Source: Progne subis subis
Taxonomy: Eukaryota; Chordata; Aves; Passeriformes; Hirundinidae
Assembly: GCA_022316685.1 (NCBI GenBank)
Contig: JAKJHU010000038.1
Span: 1,350,384 to 1,414,383, forward strand
Direction: 5' to 3'
DNA length: 64,000 bases
Part shown: one piece after another, positions 39,832-52,800 of the stretch
Position numbering within the stretch: the first letter of the stretch is position 1
Layout of the letters: each line of letters starts with the position of its first letter
Made by a program: the position numbers and the translations under genes
Notes under the pieces: generated by a model
Seen by the model: the letters and a program-made list of their open reading frames with translations, nothing else
Databases searched by the model: none
Told to the model about the DNA's origin: nothing

Positions 39832-42800
39832 ACAGCATTTAAAAAGTATTAAACAAGAACTTTAAAAATAAGACCTTTCACATGGATAGGAGATGCTCTT
39901 CTAGTCCTAACAAATGCCCATGGGTGGCATAGCAAGTGTTTTGATTGGTAGTTATTTATTTCATCGTAATTTGACATTATGAGAAATTTTATGTGCATCT
40001 AATATGAAATTCTGACCCTGAAGGGACTCAGCAGTGTCATCCTAAATTAAACTCATAATCCTAGAAAATTTTATTATGTCTAATCCAGGCTCTTCACAGA
40101 GATGGTATCTTTGCTTCCTTTTTTACCTTCTATCTAAAATCCTTTTCTCAAGTCCTTTTAGAAATGGGCTGATTCACATATTTTCATTTCTTTCTGAAGT
40201 ATCTCAGATTTTGCTTCCAAAGTCAGGAGTTCTGTTTGAGTTGCATTTTCTTCACACTCTGCTTCTTGATTCTTTTATTTCTTTCAGCTAAATGTTAAAG
40301 TTCTCTTTTCCCTCTCCAGAAACCACATTCGTTCAGATCAACTGTTCACATTAGCCTATTATCCCATCACTAACAGCAAAGGGCCAGGAAAGAATTAGGC
40401 AGGGCAAGACTTTAGCAATGCTTTCCAAGACTAACCTCTAACAATTTCCAATTCACCTACAATTTACTTGTTTATTTTAATACTTGTGACTGGAAATATC
40501 AATTCTACCAAAATTATTTGCAGAAGCAAAATTTAATTTTGTTTTCTTTCACCTATTTCACATGTTCTACTTACATGAGGAAGGTGCCATTAAATTCAAA
40601 GCAATTCCATAAGGTTAAGAGATAAGTGTTTGAGAACTAATGCTTTTATCTTGTTAAACTGTGCTCTGAGATTAATGTTTAACATCTTATAGTTGTATGA
40701 TGCATGTTTGATTATGACTCAATAATGACATTTGAACTATCCATACAGTGCAAACTTGAAGTCCACTGTAAAAGAGAACTAAAATATAATGAAAATAGAA
40801 ACAAACAAAAAGCAACTTAGAGGTTCCTTTTTCATATTGTTATGTGCAGTAATGCAGAGCAAGAAGAACAATAATGCAAGAAGACCAGTGGGTATTTTGG
40901 TTAGTTCCTGGTACAACTAAGGAAACCACAAAACCACATCAATCTCTAGTTTTCTCAACCAGTTACAACATAAAATATTTCTGATTTTGTTTCTGTAACT
41001 GCAAACCACAAGAATAAAGAAAGTTTAGCTTCTTTTCAGCAAGCAACTTAGATTGCTTCATTGACATTTAAAATAAATGTCTCAGTGCAATTCTTGGGTG
41101 TGACATGAAGCGAGCCACACAAGCACCGGTACCGTGTGTGCCTCAGGAACTGTGAAAATTTAATTCTGATTATTTTCTAAAATTACTTCTGATTCCTGCA
41201 AGAATCAACATATCTCCTTGCCATATTTATGTCATGCTACAAAGGGAAAAGGTGGTTATCAGTGCATTTAAATAATCGAGTTTTATTTTCCTGTATCAAC
41301 TGCTTCACAAAATCGACAGTGAGTAATAAAAATTGAGGGAAAAGATTGTTCTCTGTTGTTGGCAGTTCTTAAGTCACTATGTATAGCAGGACTGATGACT
41401 ACGGATCTGGAGATAATGTTGTTTTCTTTGCTTAAAAGGTGTACCATTACCTTATGCCTGTGCTTCTTAACACAGTGGCATGCAGCAGATACAGCCAAGC
41501 AGGCATCAATCCCACTGGTTTGGAATGCTGCAGAGATAAGGAGCCAGTATCTCAGCCAATCACCTGAGAGGTCTCAAATTCAGTAGTTATGTCCAGCCAA
41601 GCCTCTGGATGACAATGCTGACCCAGAATGCCTCCTGACAGTTTTCTTAGCAGTGTCCACAAAGCCATCTCAAAGCAGATATGCAAGATGTTACAGGACT
41701 CTTTAGGATCCCTAGAGTAGGACAGATAGGCTCCATATGTCCCAGTCATTGGAGGACTATGGACTGAAAGCCAGGCTGACCCATTTAGAAAGTTTGCCCC
41801 TCCCCGGTATTGGTGACATAGACAATCCCTCCACATTCAGCTATTCTGGATATGCAAGCTGCCTAACAGCTGCAGCACAATCAGAAATCCAGGAACATAG
41901 GAAATGTTTTCTGCACCTAAAAAAGTCTGAACCTTGAAGCATAATTAAATCTTTCTGTAAATGGAAAGCCAAACAAGGGCATTTTTCTTTGATGCAGATC
42001 ATAGTCAAATAGCTTTTAGTCTTAAGTATAGCAGTACTTTAAATCAGTCACTGCAGTCTTTAAACTGAAAGTAGCCTAGAAACAACTCCGTGTTTGACAT
42101 CTGTAACAAAATGAATGTCTGGTCAGCATGCTTCCTGCCACAAATTCTATTGGTTCTTCTTTTTCCATCTGGCTATAAAAGCAAAGTTATGTAGAAGTTA
42201 ACTCATTGCATAAAAACAGTAGTCTGTGGACCCAATACATGTCAGGAACTGAATTTCTTCTCCATTTATGAATCTTTTAGTAACATAATGAGCAGATCGA
42301 ATACAAGTTCCAAATAACTATATTACAACCAGTATTGCTTGTGGATTCATGATCTGGTAAAGAGGAAAGTCACCGTTATTTAGGATAGCCAAATCCAGGA
42401 AGACATCAAAGAATATCAGAAAGATTTAATAATGGAAGATGACTAACTCTGAAATAGCTAGGGCCATCAATTTTTCCTATGGATCAATAGGGAAATGACA
42501 GAGCACAAAAAAATCACTTCTTAGGTTTGTGTGTTTACTTAGTAAGGGAACTTACTGAAATGGTGGCAATCTGAAGAACGTCTATGGCCTGTTTAAAAAC
42601 GTAGTCTGGGCTAGTCCTCCATTTGGGTGTGATTCCTAGGGAAAGAGCCAGACCTCATATGGCAGTCCTGCTACACTATCACACTCACCTCTTCAACTGT
42701 TTCATCTTCATTACTCATCTATGAAACATAGTTTTCAAAGTCTTCTATTAATCATCACTAGAGTAAATAAAAGCCTAATTTCTTCATTGTTCAAGAAAGA

Positions 42801-43198
42801 AAGTATTTAAATCATTATGTCACATAACTAATTATCAAAATTAATTCATTTTCTCATTCCTTACAGAAGAATTCAGATCATCTTCTATTGGCAAAACAAC
42901 ACCTTTCAAAGAACAAAGATAATTTTGGAACACGAAGGCTTTCCTAGTCTAAGTGTCTAACTATAAAATATAACTGAGTACTATATGATAAGCCAAAAAC
43001 TGAAAGAAAATCACTTATCTATTTTCTGAGCAATTTCCTGGGAGCTGTCTTTATAATATGTTCTAATTGAGTATTGAAGTCTACCATATAGATTTTAATC
43101 TGTGGAATTGTCTTGGCACAGTACCATTATACTTCTAACATTAATGGATAAGTCCTTAACTATTAACTTTACAGTCAGTATGTTATTTAAAATTAAAT
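39832..43198. other. A+T-rich intergenic DNA, nothing recognised
   Basis: No gene or mobile element is recognised. Frames are at most about 95 codons. Confidence 0.45.
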
Positions 43199-43434
43199 TT
43201 AAAAAAAAAAAAAAACCAAAAAAACCACCAAAAACACAAAGAAGAAAGCTTAAATTCCCCAAATGTATTTTAAAATCTACTTCTTAAAATATTGACCTTC
43301 ACAAAACTGAAATTAGGTTTACTTCCAAGGACTTTATATTTTGATTTTGAAGAGCTTATGCAGTATTTTTATGAGCTAAAATAAACCCATTTGATGTCAT
43401 GAATGTAGTTTTCTGAGGAGTTTTTTGTTTGCTC

Positions 43435-43493
43435 TTTTTTTTTGTTTTGTTTTGTTTTGTTTTGTTTAGTTTAGTTTTGTTTTGCTTTGTTTT
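43435..43493 (-). repeat. TTTTG (CAAAA) pentanucleotide array
   Basis: At least six TTTTG units with a TTTAG variant pair near the middle. An A-run with CCAAAAAACC units lies just upstream (43199-43240). Confidence 0.95.
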
Positions 43494-46400
43494 AATCGAG
43501 AAGAATTGATGATTTAATAAGCATATGAGCCTATTTCTGAGCTTTCTTGTTAGAAACAGTTCTGGAACTCTGTGACGAGGAGCGCTATTCAAGAAACACG
43601 TGACAGCCATTTAGATTTCTCAAATGTGCAGCATGGGAGATGAACCAAGGCACAGCAACTGCAATGCTTCCCTGGCCTTTTCATTTGAAGGCTTCCAGTG
43701 CCTGTTGTGGCAAATCTCAGCTTGGCAATTTTACACTTCTGGCATAACTGCCTCATCTTTCTTCATTCCTTCCCTTTATTTCTCCTGTAAGCCTAGCTCT
43801 GAAGCTCCTCAGATTTACTTTCTTTACCTTGTTGCTTATTCTATTTATATCCATAGGTCAGTGCCATTTATATTCTTAGGTCCTCTGATGTCTACTTCTT
43901 AAAGGGGAAAAACATGACTTAGGAACTGAAGACTTGTATTTTAGCATGCCTTTGCTTTAACCTGCTTGATATTAGACTTCTAGATGTCTTTTCAATGATG
44001 GGAAGATGCTCAAGTGCAAATTTACCAGTGCCTTTGTCCCTCGCCATGGTGAAGCACCTGCTGGCAGAGGCAGCCTGGGCTGTGGCACCTGGCTCTTGGC
44101 ATGGCAGAAATCTGTGTGCTTCCCTTGGTCTCAGAGGACTCTACTGCCCTGTCATGCTTCCTGCAGCTCTATCTGCTACTCCTTTGCAGAAAGGGAACCA
44201 CTGAGGGTAACTGACCCATGGTTACAGGGGGTCCATACTCTCCTTTAGCCCAGAAACCAGCAAGCATGGGTTTTGCAGATATCTCTCTCTTTACAAGCTC
44301 TTCTTTCCAGTTCCTTCCTCGAGGACATGATGGTAGCAATATTTGTGCAGATGCCAGAAGATTTAGCTGGTGTAGCCAGCGTGCAGACTTCTGTGATGAA
44401 ATAACTGAAAACATATTTTAAATTTCTACATTCCAATTTTGTTGCCACTCTTGAGCACTTTTTTTAGTTTGAGCTCTTCCTGCATGTGCCTTTCTTGCCT
44501 AGCTAGAGCCTTTTTTTGACATCTACAATTAATGCTGTTCTTCTCTCTTATATAAATTACTGATGTCCCACCATTTACCTCCCATAATCTCTAACTGTGT
44601 TTGAAAGCTGACTCTCAACATCATCATCAGGTGCTCCTTTGTCTTCTGAGTCCACTTGTAACAATTACTTTCTCTGACACAGCTATTTATTTAGCATATC
44701 CATTTTAGTGCTCAAAAAAAATCTATTTACATGTTAATAAACCTCATTCCTTCTACCACTCAGCTCAGACAGGCACTGTGTATTTTTTAATGCCAGTATG
44801 TGTCTCAAAGGAATTAACCCATTGACTTAAGATAATACAAAATTAAAGTACTAACTTGGTTACACTTCACATTCTATAAAAAGAATGCAGAAATCTATCC
44901 TTTCTGCTCAGTTTCCTTGCATCCCATCAGTGTTATTCAGCATCTCAGAGATGTTTGGAAAAGTGATTGTGCCTGTTCTCTTCTACCCAGATACTTAATT
45001 GAATTCAAAAAGAAAAAAATATATTTAATTGAATTCAATCTCCCTCATCAAATATCAGCTATACTTAAAAGATTTTGTATGGCTGCGCATTGCATCATGC
45101 TTAGCAAGCTTCTTGTACAGATCAATAGAGTTATCATATGGCCATGGAATGAGTTGGAATAATATTTCTTGCACTATTTGGGAGAGTTTCTAATCTGAAT
45201 TTATGCTAGAACCAATTATAACACTCTGGATATTTGCCAGGATAAGATCAGATTTTGACTCATTCTTTTATGTTTTGTGCTTTTTTATTCCTCATTTCCT
45301 TTTCAAAACTTTGTGACATAGTCAGAAGTAAGTTATAAATTTTGATTTCTAGCTAATGTGTTTGGAAAATTCTATTCAAAGCAAGGTTAGTTCCTAAATA
45401 ATTGGGCCTGCATACTTTTATTCTATGTGCTTTGAATATCCACATTTTTAACCACAAAAGCCTGGATAAATATATGTTAAATTGTAGACAACTTAAATTT
45501 CTTTTAGTTACTAACACAAATAATTGATTTCCTCTACACTATAAGCAGCTAGCTATAAAAAGTTGCTTTGGTTTGGGGTGAGTGGATTTTATACAAACCC
45601 CCCTCCTTTTCTGTAAGCAATGCATGACTTACCAGTGGAAAAAAATCCACATAAATGATTGCTTTTCCAACAACACTTAGAAAATATTTATATATGCATA
45701 TATAAGCACATCTATTGTGCAACTTAATGCTTTAATTAACAACATTAATTTTACTTTCTCCCAAAAAATGGGAAAACTTAAGTCCCTAAGAGTATAAGTC
45801 ATTTGAGAATGATTTTGAACATTTTGGTCAACAAGTCCAGCTTCCTGGATTCAGGAATTATTATTTCAGGCATTACGATGCCCTTGAAAACCCTTCCTTC
45901 CCAAGGTTCTCACTAGGCCTTTCTATAAACTAAGTCCATTCACCTTTTACTTTGAAAGCTTGTTTGTCATTTAATAAGGAAATAGACTTTTAAATAAGAT
46001 TTCTGAACAGGGTTCGTTTTCCTTTGTCAGTAAGGAACAAAAGTAGGAATTAGAATTAGCTTGGTTATAAGATTTCCTGTTGTTCTTTAACCAGCCTTTT
46101 CAAAGCAGAAGCTACTACTGGAAATCTGATTAATGGAATATATGGAATGCCTTCCCTTCGCTCCCCAGTTTCCAAGAATTGTTTGGCTTTTGTGTTCCAA
46201 AATAAAAAAAGAGCTGCAGTAATTCACACTCTTGTTTATTTCCACACACAGGGAAGCCAGAAAACAAGCTAAATAAAACCTTCTTAAATTGGACCAATAT
46301 TATTCCATTTACACCCTAAAGATCAACATGAATGGAGCAGGAAGCAGAAAATAAGCTACCAAGGGTAATAACTGAGTAATCTGTTTGCTTTAGGTTTTGA

Positions 46401-47213
46401 TATCCACCCATTTTCCTTGTCCTTCATTTGTTTCCACTTGGTTTCCGGTTTATGGCATGAGTACATACAAGTCTACCTACTACATCTGATCTTCCCAGTA
46501 CTTGTCACCCAAAACAGCACAAAACATCTACAACAGACTGTTAGTTGCACCTGCAATTCACTTCTAGCCAGCAAAATATCTTGCTAAGCCAGTGAGCACT
46601 TGTGAAATGATATTTTTCCATGGGAGGGGGTATTTTGCAAAGACAGCAGGGAACAAGGATGAGTGATATTTTTCAAAAGATAAACACAGGTCTCCCAAAT
46701 GATAAAAGAATGATGTTATTTGAGATGAAATCATCTTACAGTGCTCTGTTTAGTGGAATAGGTCTTTCTGGAGTATCTTGTGGAATTTATTATTTTACTG
46801 CTACAATACTTAGGTTAGGGAGCAAAATCACAATTCTTCTTTCTTAGAAACGAAAACCAAATAGCAACCACTTCAATGAAATTATTCAATGTTCAAAATG
46901 TTCAGTCTAGCTACTCAAAGAGCCCCAGGGACTCTGCACCTTGGGGAGTGGTACAGCCAGGCACCCAGGCTTGAGTGGGCATCTGTGATTCTTGTCTACA
47001 CCACTGGGCAAAGTGGAAGGGAGTAGCAATATATGCTGAAAATGGAAATAGTTTCCCTAGAAAAGCAGGGTCCTTTTTCAGGATGGTCGAATATTTGCTA
47101 TCAAAGCTGTTCTTCAATGGCAGATTACTCTCATAAACTGGTTGGTTGTTTGGGGTTTTTTTTCCTTAAGTTTCTGTCTTATGCTTGCAAAATTGAGTTT
47201 TCATTTTTTACCC
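43494..47213. other. Intergenic DNA, with a GC-richer patch at 43.99-44.24 kb
   Basis: The patch at 43990-44240 is richer in G+C than its surroundings and is open in two plus-strand frames (69 and 80 codons). I recognise no protein and no convincing exon borders. The remainder is A+T-rich with nothing identified. Confidence 0.4.
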
Positions 47214-47287
47214 AAAAAAAAAAAATCAACCCCCCCCCCCCCAAAAAAAAAAAAACAACCCAACCAACCAAACCACAACAAAAAAAC
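47214..47287. repeat. Compound A-run, C-run, A-run and CCAA tract
   Basis: Twelve A (47214-47225), then TCAA, thirteen C (47230-47242), thirteen A (47243-47255), and CAACC/CAACCAA units. A 105-codon frame crossing it is an artefact. Confidence 0.9.
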
Positions 47288-49589
47288 CGAACAAACTTAC
47301 AAAGAAGGTTTGAAGTAAAAACTGAAAATGGTCCAAAATTTTTGCTGTGAAAAGAAAAGGCCTTTTTTGTTCATGTCCATTTCTTGCCTCTTTTACCACT
47401 CCATGGCCAGTTTTAGAGTTAATAACAAATAGAAACTCTTGTTAAAAAATTAGTTCTTGTTGAAAATTTGTCTGTCTACAGGCAGAGACTATCTAATAAA
47501 TATTTTCCTTCTAGTTTTTTTTTAAATTATTTTAACAATTTGCAGTAAAGTTCTCATTTATTGAGCTAATATTGAACATATATGTTTTATTAATTGAAGA
47601 CAGATCATAAGCTCTACCTCTTTAGCATAAGCGTGTATAAATGCGCTTCCTTGAAAATTAATCAATCATATTATGGAGACCAGAATCCAGTCAATCACAG
47701 TCTTCAGTGAAAGGCTACAATTTTAGGGGAGGTCTAGGACCCTAAGCATGAGGATAGGAAATATCTGAAAGCCACAGGCTGGGAGAACAATCATTGCTGC
47801 AGCTTTCTGAACACACAGAATGGGGAAAACTGCATTTGTTGAAGCTGTAGAAGAGGATTTGGTGGTGCTTGGAAAGTGAGATAATCAGATCTGATCAGTG
47901 AGTTTTAGCAATGAGTTTAGAGTGTCTTAGACTTGTTTGTAAAATGTGTACTGCGGCAGCACTGGCATTGCTTCACAGCCTAGGTAAATCAGACACATGA
48001 ATGTCTTGCATGACAGGAATGCAACAAAACAGCCAAAGAAGATCTTCTGGTTTTCAGCTTGGGTATATATTTTACAGAAATGAAACATTGCTTCAACATT
48101 TGACAAAAGAACAGAGCAAAACTTTAAAGAGAGATGAAGTACATAGTTGTGGAGGGAGATTGAGTGTTTGGGTTGTTCCAGTATCAAAGAAGTAAAAAAT
48201 CTAGAAAGGGAGTTTTGTTGGGTCTTTTCCCCCCAGGTAAATGTCCTGTGTACGTCAGTGAGACTTTTGGGGTAAAAATATTTCAAGATTTAGCCCATGT
48301 CACGTTGTAAAACTATGATTATGTGAATGGATCTGTCATAGCAATCAAGTATGTTTAATGTAGCGTAATTTGGGAAGGAAGGACTTCCCAAAGGAAGGGA
48401 AGAAGTTATCTCTACATATCTGTAAACACGAAGCAAATGAAATTTGTATAGAAATATTTATCATATTTGATTGATAGAAAGCGAGGATGTTTCTACAAAC
48501 TGAATCTATGTGAATGTTTTCAACATCTGACTTAAGAGAAAATGTTCTGATAGCTACTGCCCTTAGTAAACCCACATTTAATGCTTTTAAATATTGCTGG
48601 TAATACGATTAACTTAAAATTACAGATGTGTTTGTGTACAGGTAGGCATATATGTAGTATATAAATTAGTTTTGAAACATTTATTTCAAGGCTTCCAGTA
48701 AAATATTTTAAGACACCACTGTATGAATTAGAACTTATTTTAAATGTAGATATTTCAATGTGATGTAATTAAACCAACCCCTGCTTTTTTGAGTCATATT
48801 CTATTAAAAAAAAAAAAAAAAAAAAAAAGTTTTTCTCCTCCTGGAAATCATGATACACTTTTATTGTGAGGCATGAAAGTGTATTCTATCTTGAAAAACA
48901 TTTATAAAGAGTAAGAAATATGATCAGCATAAATAGAGCATCAGACTAAAATATAATAGTGAAAATATTCTGTATTATGTGTGAAATAAGGACCTATACT
49001 AATGCATACTAACAAAATGTGAGTTTAGCCAGGCCTTCCTTTAACCAGTTAGAAAATACTTACCACTATATGTAAGTACATGTAATGTCCATATGCAAAT
49101 TCTTGTGTTATAAAGGTTCAATTCTCCATTCTGTAATTGGCTCTGGCTGCCAAGCAATATGCTAACAATGAATTTCATCTGTTTTTATAGCACATCTGCT
49201 AGTAGTGGATGACAGTCAATTGGCAGAACTGATATTCCAAGCACTGGCACAAAATCAACTCCTTTTTCTCCCTTGATTTCATTAATTCCCTGCTGGTTGA
49301 ACATCCCAGCCTCCCAAAAATGGTATCAGTTCCTATTGGCCCTCACAACAGAGTGACATTACTGTATTTTAACAGGATGACTGTATTTTGACGTGAACTA
49401 ATAGGATTTGTTTGAAAAGGAATGAATAGATTACTTACTACAGTCTGGAAATTTCCAGGTCTTTAAATGAGGATATATCCGCTGATGTGCAACACTACTC
49501 AATTCAAATGTAAGACCTGCATAAAGGAAAAAAAAAATAGTCAGGGACAGGGTGGAGAGGTCAACGTTTATTTCCACCCCAGAGAAAAT
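47288..49589. other. A+T-rich intergenic DNA, nothing recognised
   Basis: An A-run of 23 lies at 48806-48828. The minus frame at 47927-48286 (119 codons) has no recognisable domain. Confidence 0.45.
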
Positions 49590-49896
49590 ACATGGAAAAT
49601 AAGGAGGCTTCACTAAAGGGAAGTCATGACTGACTAATTTGGTGACCTTCTATGACAGATTTACAGCCGTGGTGGATGAGGGAAGAAAGACAGGACATCA
49701 TCTACCTATCAAAAAGCACTTGACACTCTCCTGCACAACACCCTTGTCTCTAAGCTGCAGAGGTGTGGATTTGATGGATGGAGCACTCAGTGGGTAAGGA
49801 ATTGGGTGGATGGTCACACTCAAATAGTTGTGGTCAGTGGCTTGATGTCCAAGTGGAGTCAGTGACTACTGGCATTCTTTAGAGGTTGATATTGGG
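49590..49896 (+). mobile_element. CR1-type LINE fragment, decayed reverse-transcriptase region
   Basis: Plus-strand frames read a decayed piece of LINE reverse transcriptase. It shows ENKE, then FTKGKS, a TGA where the family usually has Cys, then LTNLVTFYD. After frame shifts come LHNTLVSKL, then CGFDGW, RNWVDGHTQIVVV and a GS-like turn. These match the order of the CR1 reverse-transcriptase core as I know it. The stretch between ENKE and FTKGKS is shorter than usual, and the catalytic block that should follow is missing. The copy is therefore truncated at both ends and carries stops and indels. It is certainly inactive. Confidence 0.85.
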
Positions 49897-52800
49897 ACAG
49901 AATTATAATATTAAAGAAAATATAGACTAAAAAAATCCTGAGGACCTAACTCATACCTACGCAAACATCTAGGAATATTTCAATTTTCTTTCCTTTCTGA
50001 AGTCAAGCTTGGACACAGCTTTTTCAACAGTCAGGTAAAAACTTACTGTGTTTTGGGTTTTGGGGTTTTTTTGGGTTTTTTTAATATAAGAGAATATGTT
50101 TCATATCAGGGATGTCAAACTAAATGCAGCTATATAGCAAAAATATGAAAGTAAATAAAGCCTAGGTTTTCTTGGAAATAAGCAGATCACATAATTATCA
50201 ACAAAGATTGTGAAGTGTTCACTTCAAAAAACTTCATAAGAAATTGAACACATGCAGTATCTAGTGCAACTTGTTATTTCTCCAGGTTTTACTGATTTAA
50301 AAATGTCATACAAAGAACAACGCAAAGAAACCCCAATCAATCAAAAAAAACCCCAAACAAACAAGAAACAAAGGCTACTGCCCTCTTTTCTTTTAAAATT
50401 GTCCCAAAAAAGGGTTTTTACTTCAAAAGTTTTTTTTTATTTCTCTGTAGAACTAGGTATTCATCATCTTGTTGCACTCCAAGCTGGGATAAAGAAACCT
50501 TCTCCCAAGATATTTCTTCTTCTGCAACGCATGCATGTAAACAATTCTTTCTGGCATGGAGGTTCATTGGAAGGTAAGTCAAAACAGAAGTTTGCAATCA
50601 ACATTTGGTTTGTTTCTGCTAACATCAAACTAAACGAGTTTGCAAGTTCTCTCTTTGATGAATCTGTATGCCCTGAAACACTGGAGCCACAGATGGAGGG
50701 ATCACACTGGCATCTTCACAAAACACCACTAAGTGGTGCCTTCCCTTCCCCATCATCTGACTGAGATCGTGGCCTTATATGTAAGGCCTTAGACAATGTC
50801 AAACAGCATATTAAAATCTAGTATTTTCTTTTGACATGTGTCTTCACATTACAGGCATTTTCCCCACGTTCCAGTGCTATAAATGAAATAATTTCATGCC
50901 ACATAAATGTGCTGACTTTAGTGTAAATTCACATATTCATATGAAAATATTCCAAGATTAGCTTGAAATGGCTTCTGAATACTTCTATACTAAACCTATG
51001 ACAGAATAATAGCTGTACTATCTGTAATAGTAAATCTAGATCATAGAACCTGTACTATGCTGGGGAAGTATGACTTGGCCTGACTTACCCCCATTTTTGA
51101 GCATGTTCTAATAACATTTGAGCTGAACTGAGTTGCAAACACACTAACCCAAACAAGTTTAACAGATGGTACAATGATGACCTCACACTGTGGTCTAGAC
51201 AGGCTAACAAAATGACTGCATAACAGAAAGAAGCCTCCAGAGCAGAATAAAACACAGTTTTTGGTGAAGATGAACAGTAGATTTTGGGGTATATAATAAA
51301 TTTAAACATTAAATTTAAGTATGTTTTATAGAATCATAGTTTTTATTGAGATGTAATGAGACCACATTGATGGCTGCGCCTGTTGGATAAAAGAGCAGAT
51401 TTTCAGACTTACTGTCTACACAAACTCTAGATCTCCTCCATAGTCCATAAGTACAGCAAAGATAAGCCAGATATACCTACTGACTTTAAATCTACTTTAG
51501 GTGCTTTGCTTTTCAAGGATATTTTCCAAAACTGTTTGTTCCCTAAGCAGCAAAATCATGGACAGAAATGACTGGCATGAAACATGGTGATTTTTTTTTC
51601 CTTTTGATGATAAAACTTTTTTCTTTAAAACTCTTATTAATCATAAAAAATATTCATCTAATTCTGAATTTAAAGTTTCTTATTTTGTACCTTTAATTCA
51701 ATTAATTTTGAAGTAAGAGGAAAAGTATTTTTGATTGTTTCCTTGTGCCTAGCTTGGGGTTTGAGAGGCAACCCACAGAGAGGTACAGTTAGTGGGCAGA
51801 TTACAGGGTGTAGAAAATGTAGAGAAGGCCATGGCTGTGATTGATTACAGGTTTTTTCACATGAACTTCATGACAAATGGATGAATACGTATTTTTGCAC
51901 TCATTTGCAGGAGCTTCAAGTCAGAGTATCTTATTTTAAAGAGAAGATAGCTCAAAGAATTCCTCTTTTTTATGTGTATGTATTTAAGTACAAAAGAAAC
52001 TCTGTGAACAAGCACTGTAACAACTTTTTATGACTACAAGCTTTTATTAGCTAGGAATAAGCTAAGGAGAGTGATGAACAAGCTACGTAGCTCTAACCCA
52101 GTGACATCTAATAAAATCTTCAAATATAACCACAATGGCACTCAAGTCTAAAGAGAACACTTTACTATTGCACTCCTATCCTGTACTTTCTCTGAATTTC
52201 TATATACCCAGAAAGAGTCCAGTTTCACAGCAGTAGTGCCTGTGAGTGTGGTTCCAGTGTCAGCAGAGCTGTGCTCATCCCCATCACCTGAAATGGGTGT
52301 GAAGGAAACTCCACGAAGCATAACCAGCTTAACACTTTCGTCTCAGTTTGTGGAAGTAAACTAAGGCTTTGTGGCATGTAGAGGAGCAGTACTACATAGT
52401 GAGGCCAAACATACAGAGTCTGATTCCAGCAGAGTTAACTTGGTCACATTTTGAACATCTGTGAAGTCTAATGTGAATTGAATTTTAAGTAAATCAACTT
52501 ATTTTATTAGTAGAGCATGGCATGAATTGCCACTTATTTCGACTCAACTTCTTTTCCACATCACATGCCTTTTGTGCATTTCATACATGCCTGAAAGATA
52601 CTATTTCTGGAATAATTTCCAAGGGTTTTGCTACGTTTATGGAACTGATTCTAGTATTTTTTCAGAAAATCTGGGTAGTTACACCATGTGTGCAAAGCTT
52701 TCACAGGAGAGAAAAAATGATCAAATCAATGAAAGTGAAACAATTCAGAGATGACCCTGCTCAAGTTTAAAATTCCTACTTTAGCCTGTACTGGGGAGCA

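Noticed and set aside
43995..44248. GC-richer patch with two overlapping plus frames (possible exon)
   Set aside because: No frame has recognisable homology, and no matching acceptor/donor pair encloses it convincingly.
50252..50764. 170-codon plus-strand frame
   Set aside because: Lys/Gln-rich start from A runs, no domain, and no conserved block known to me. The length is possible by chance over 64 kb and six frames.
51331..51345. ATAGAATCATAG, hint of a CR1 3' end
   Set aside because: Only a 12-base match, and the diagnostic GATCATCTAGT box is absent nearby.
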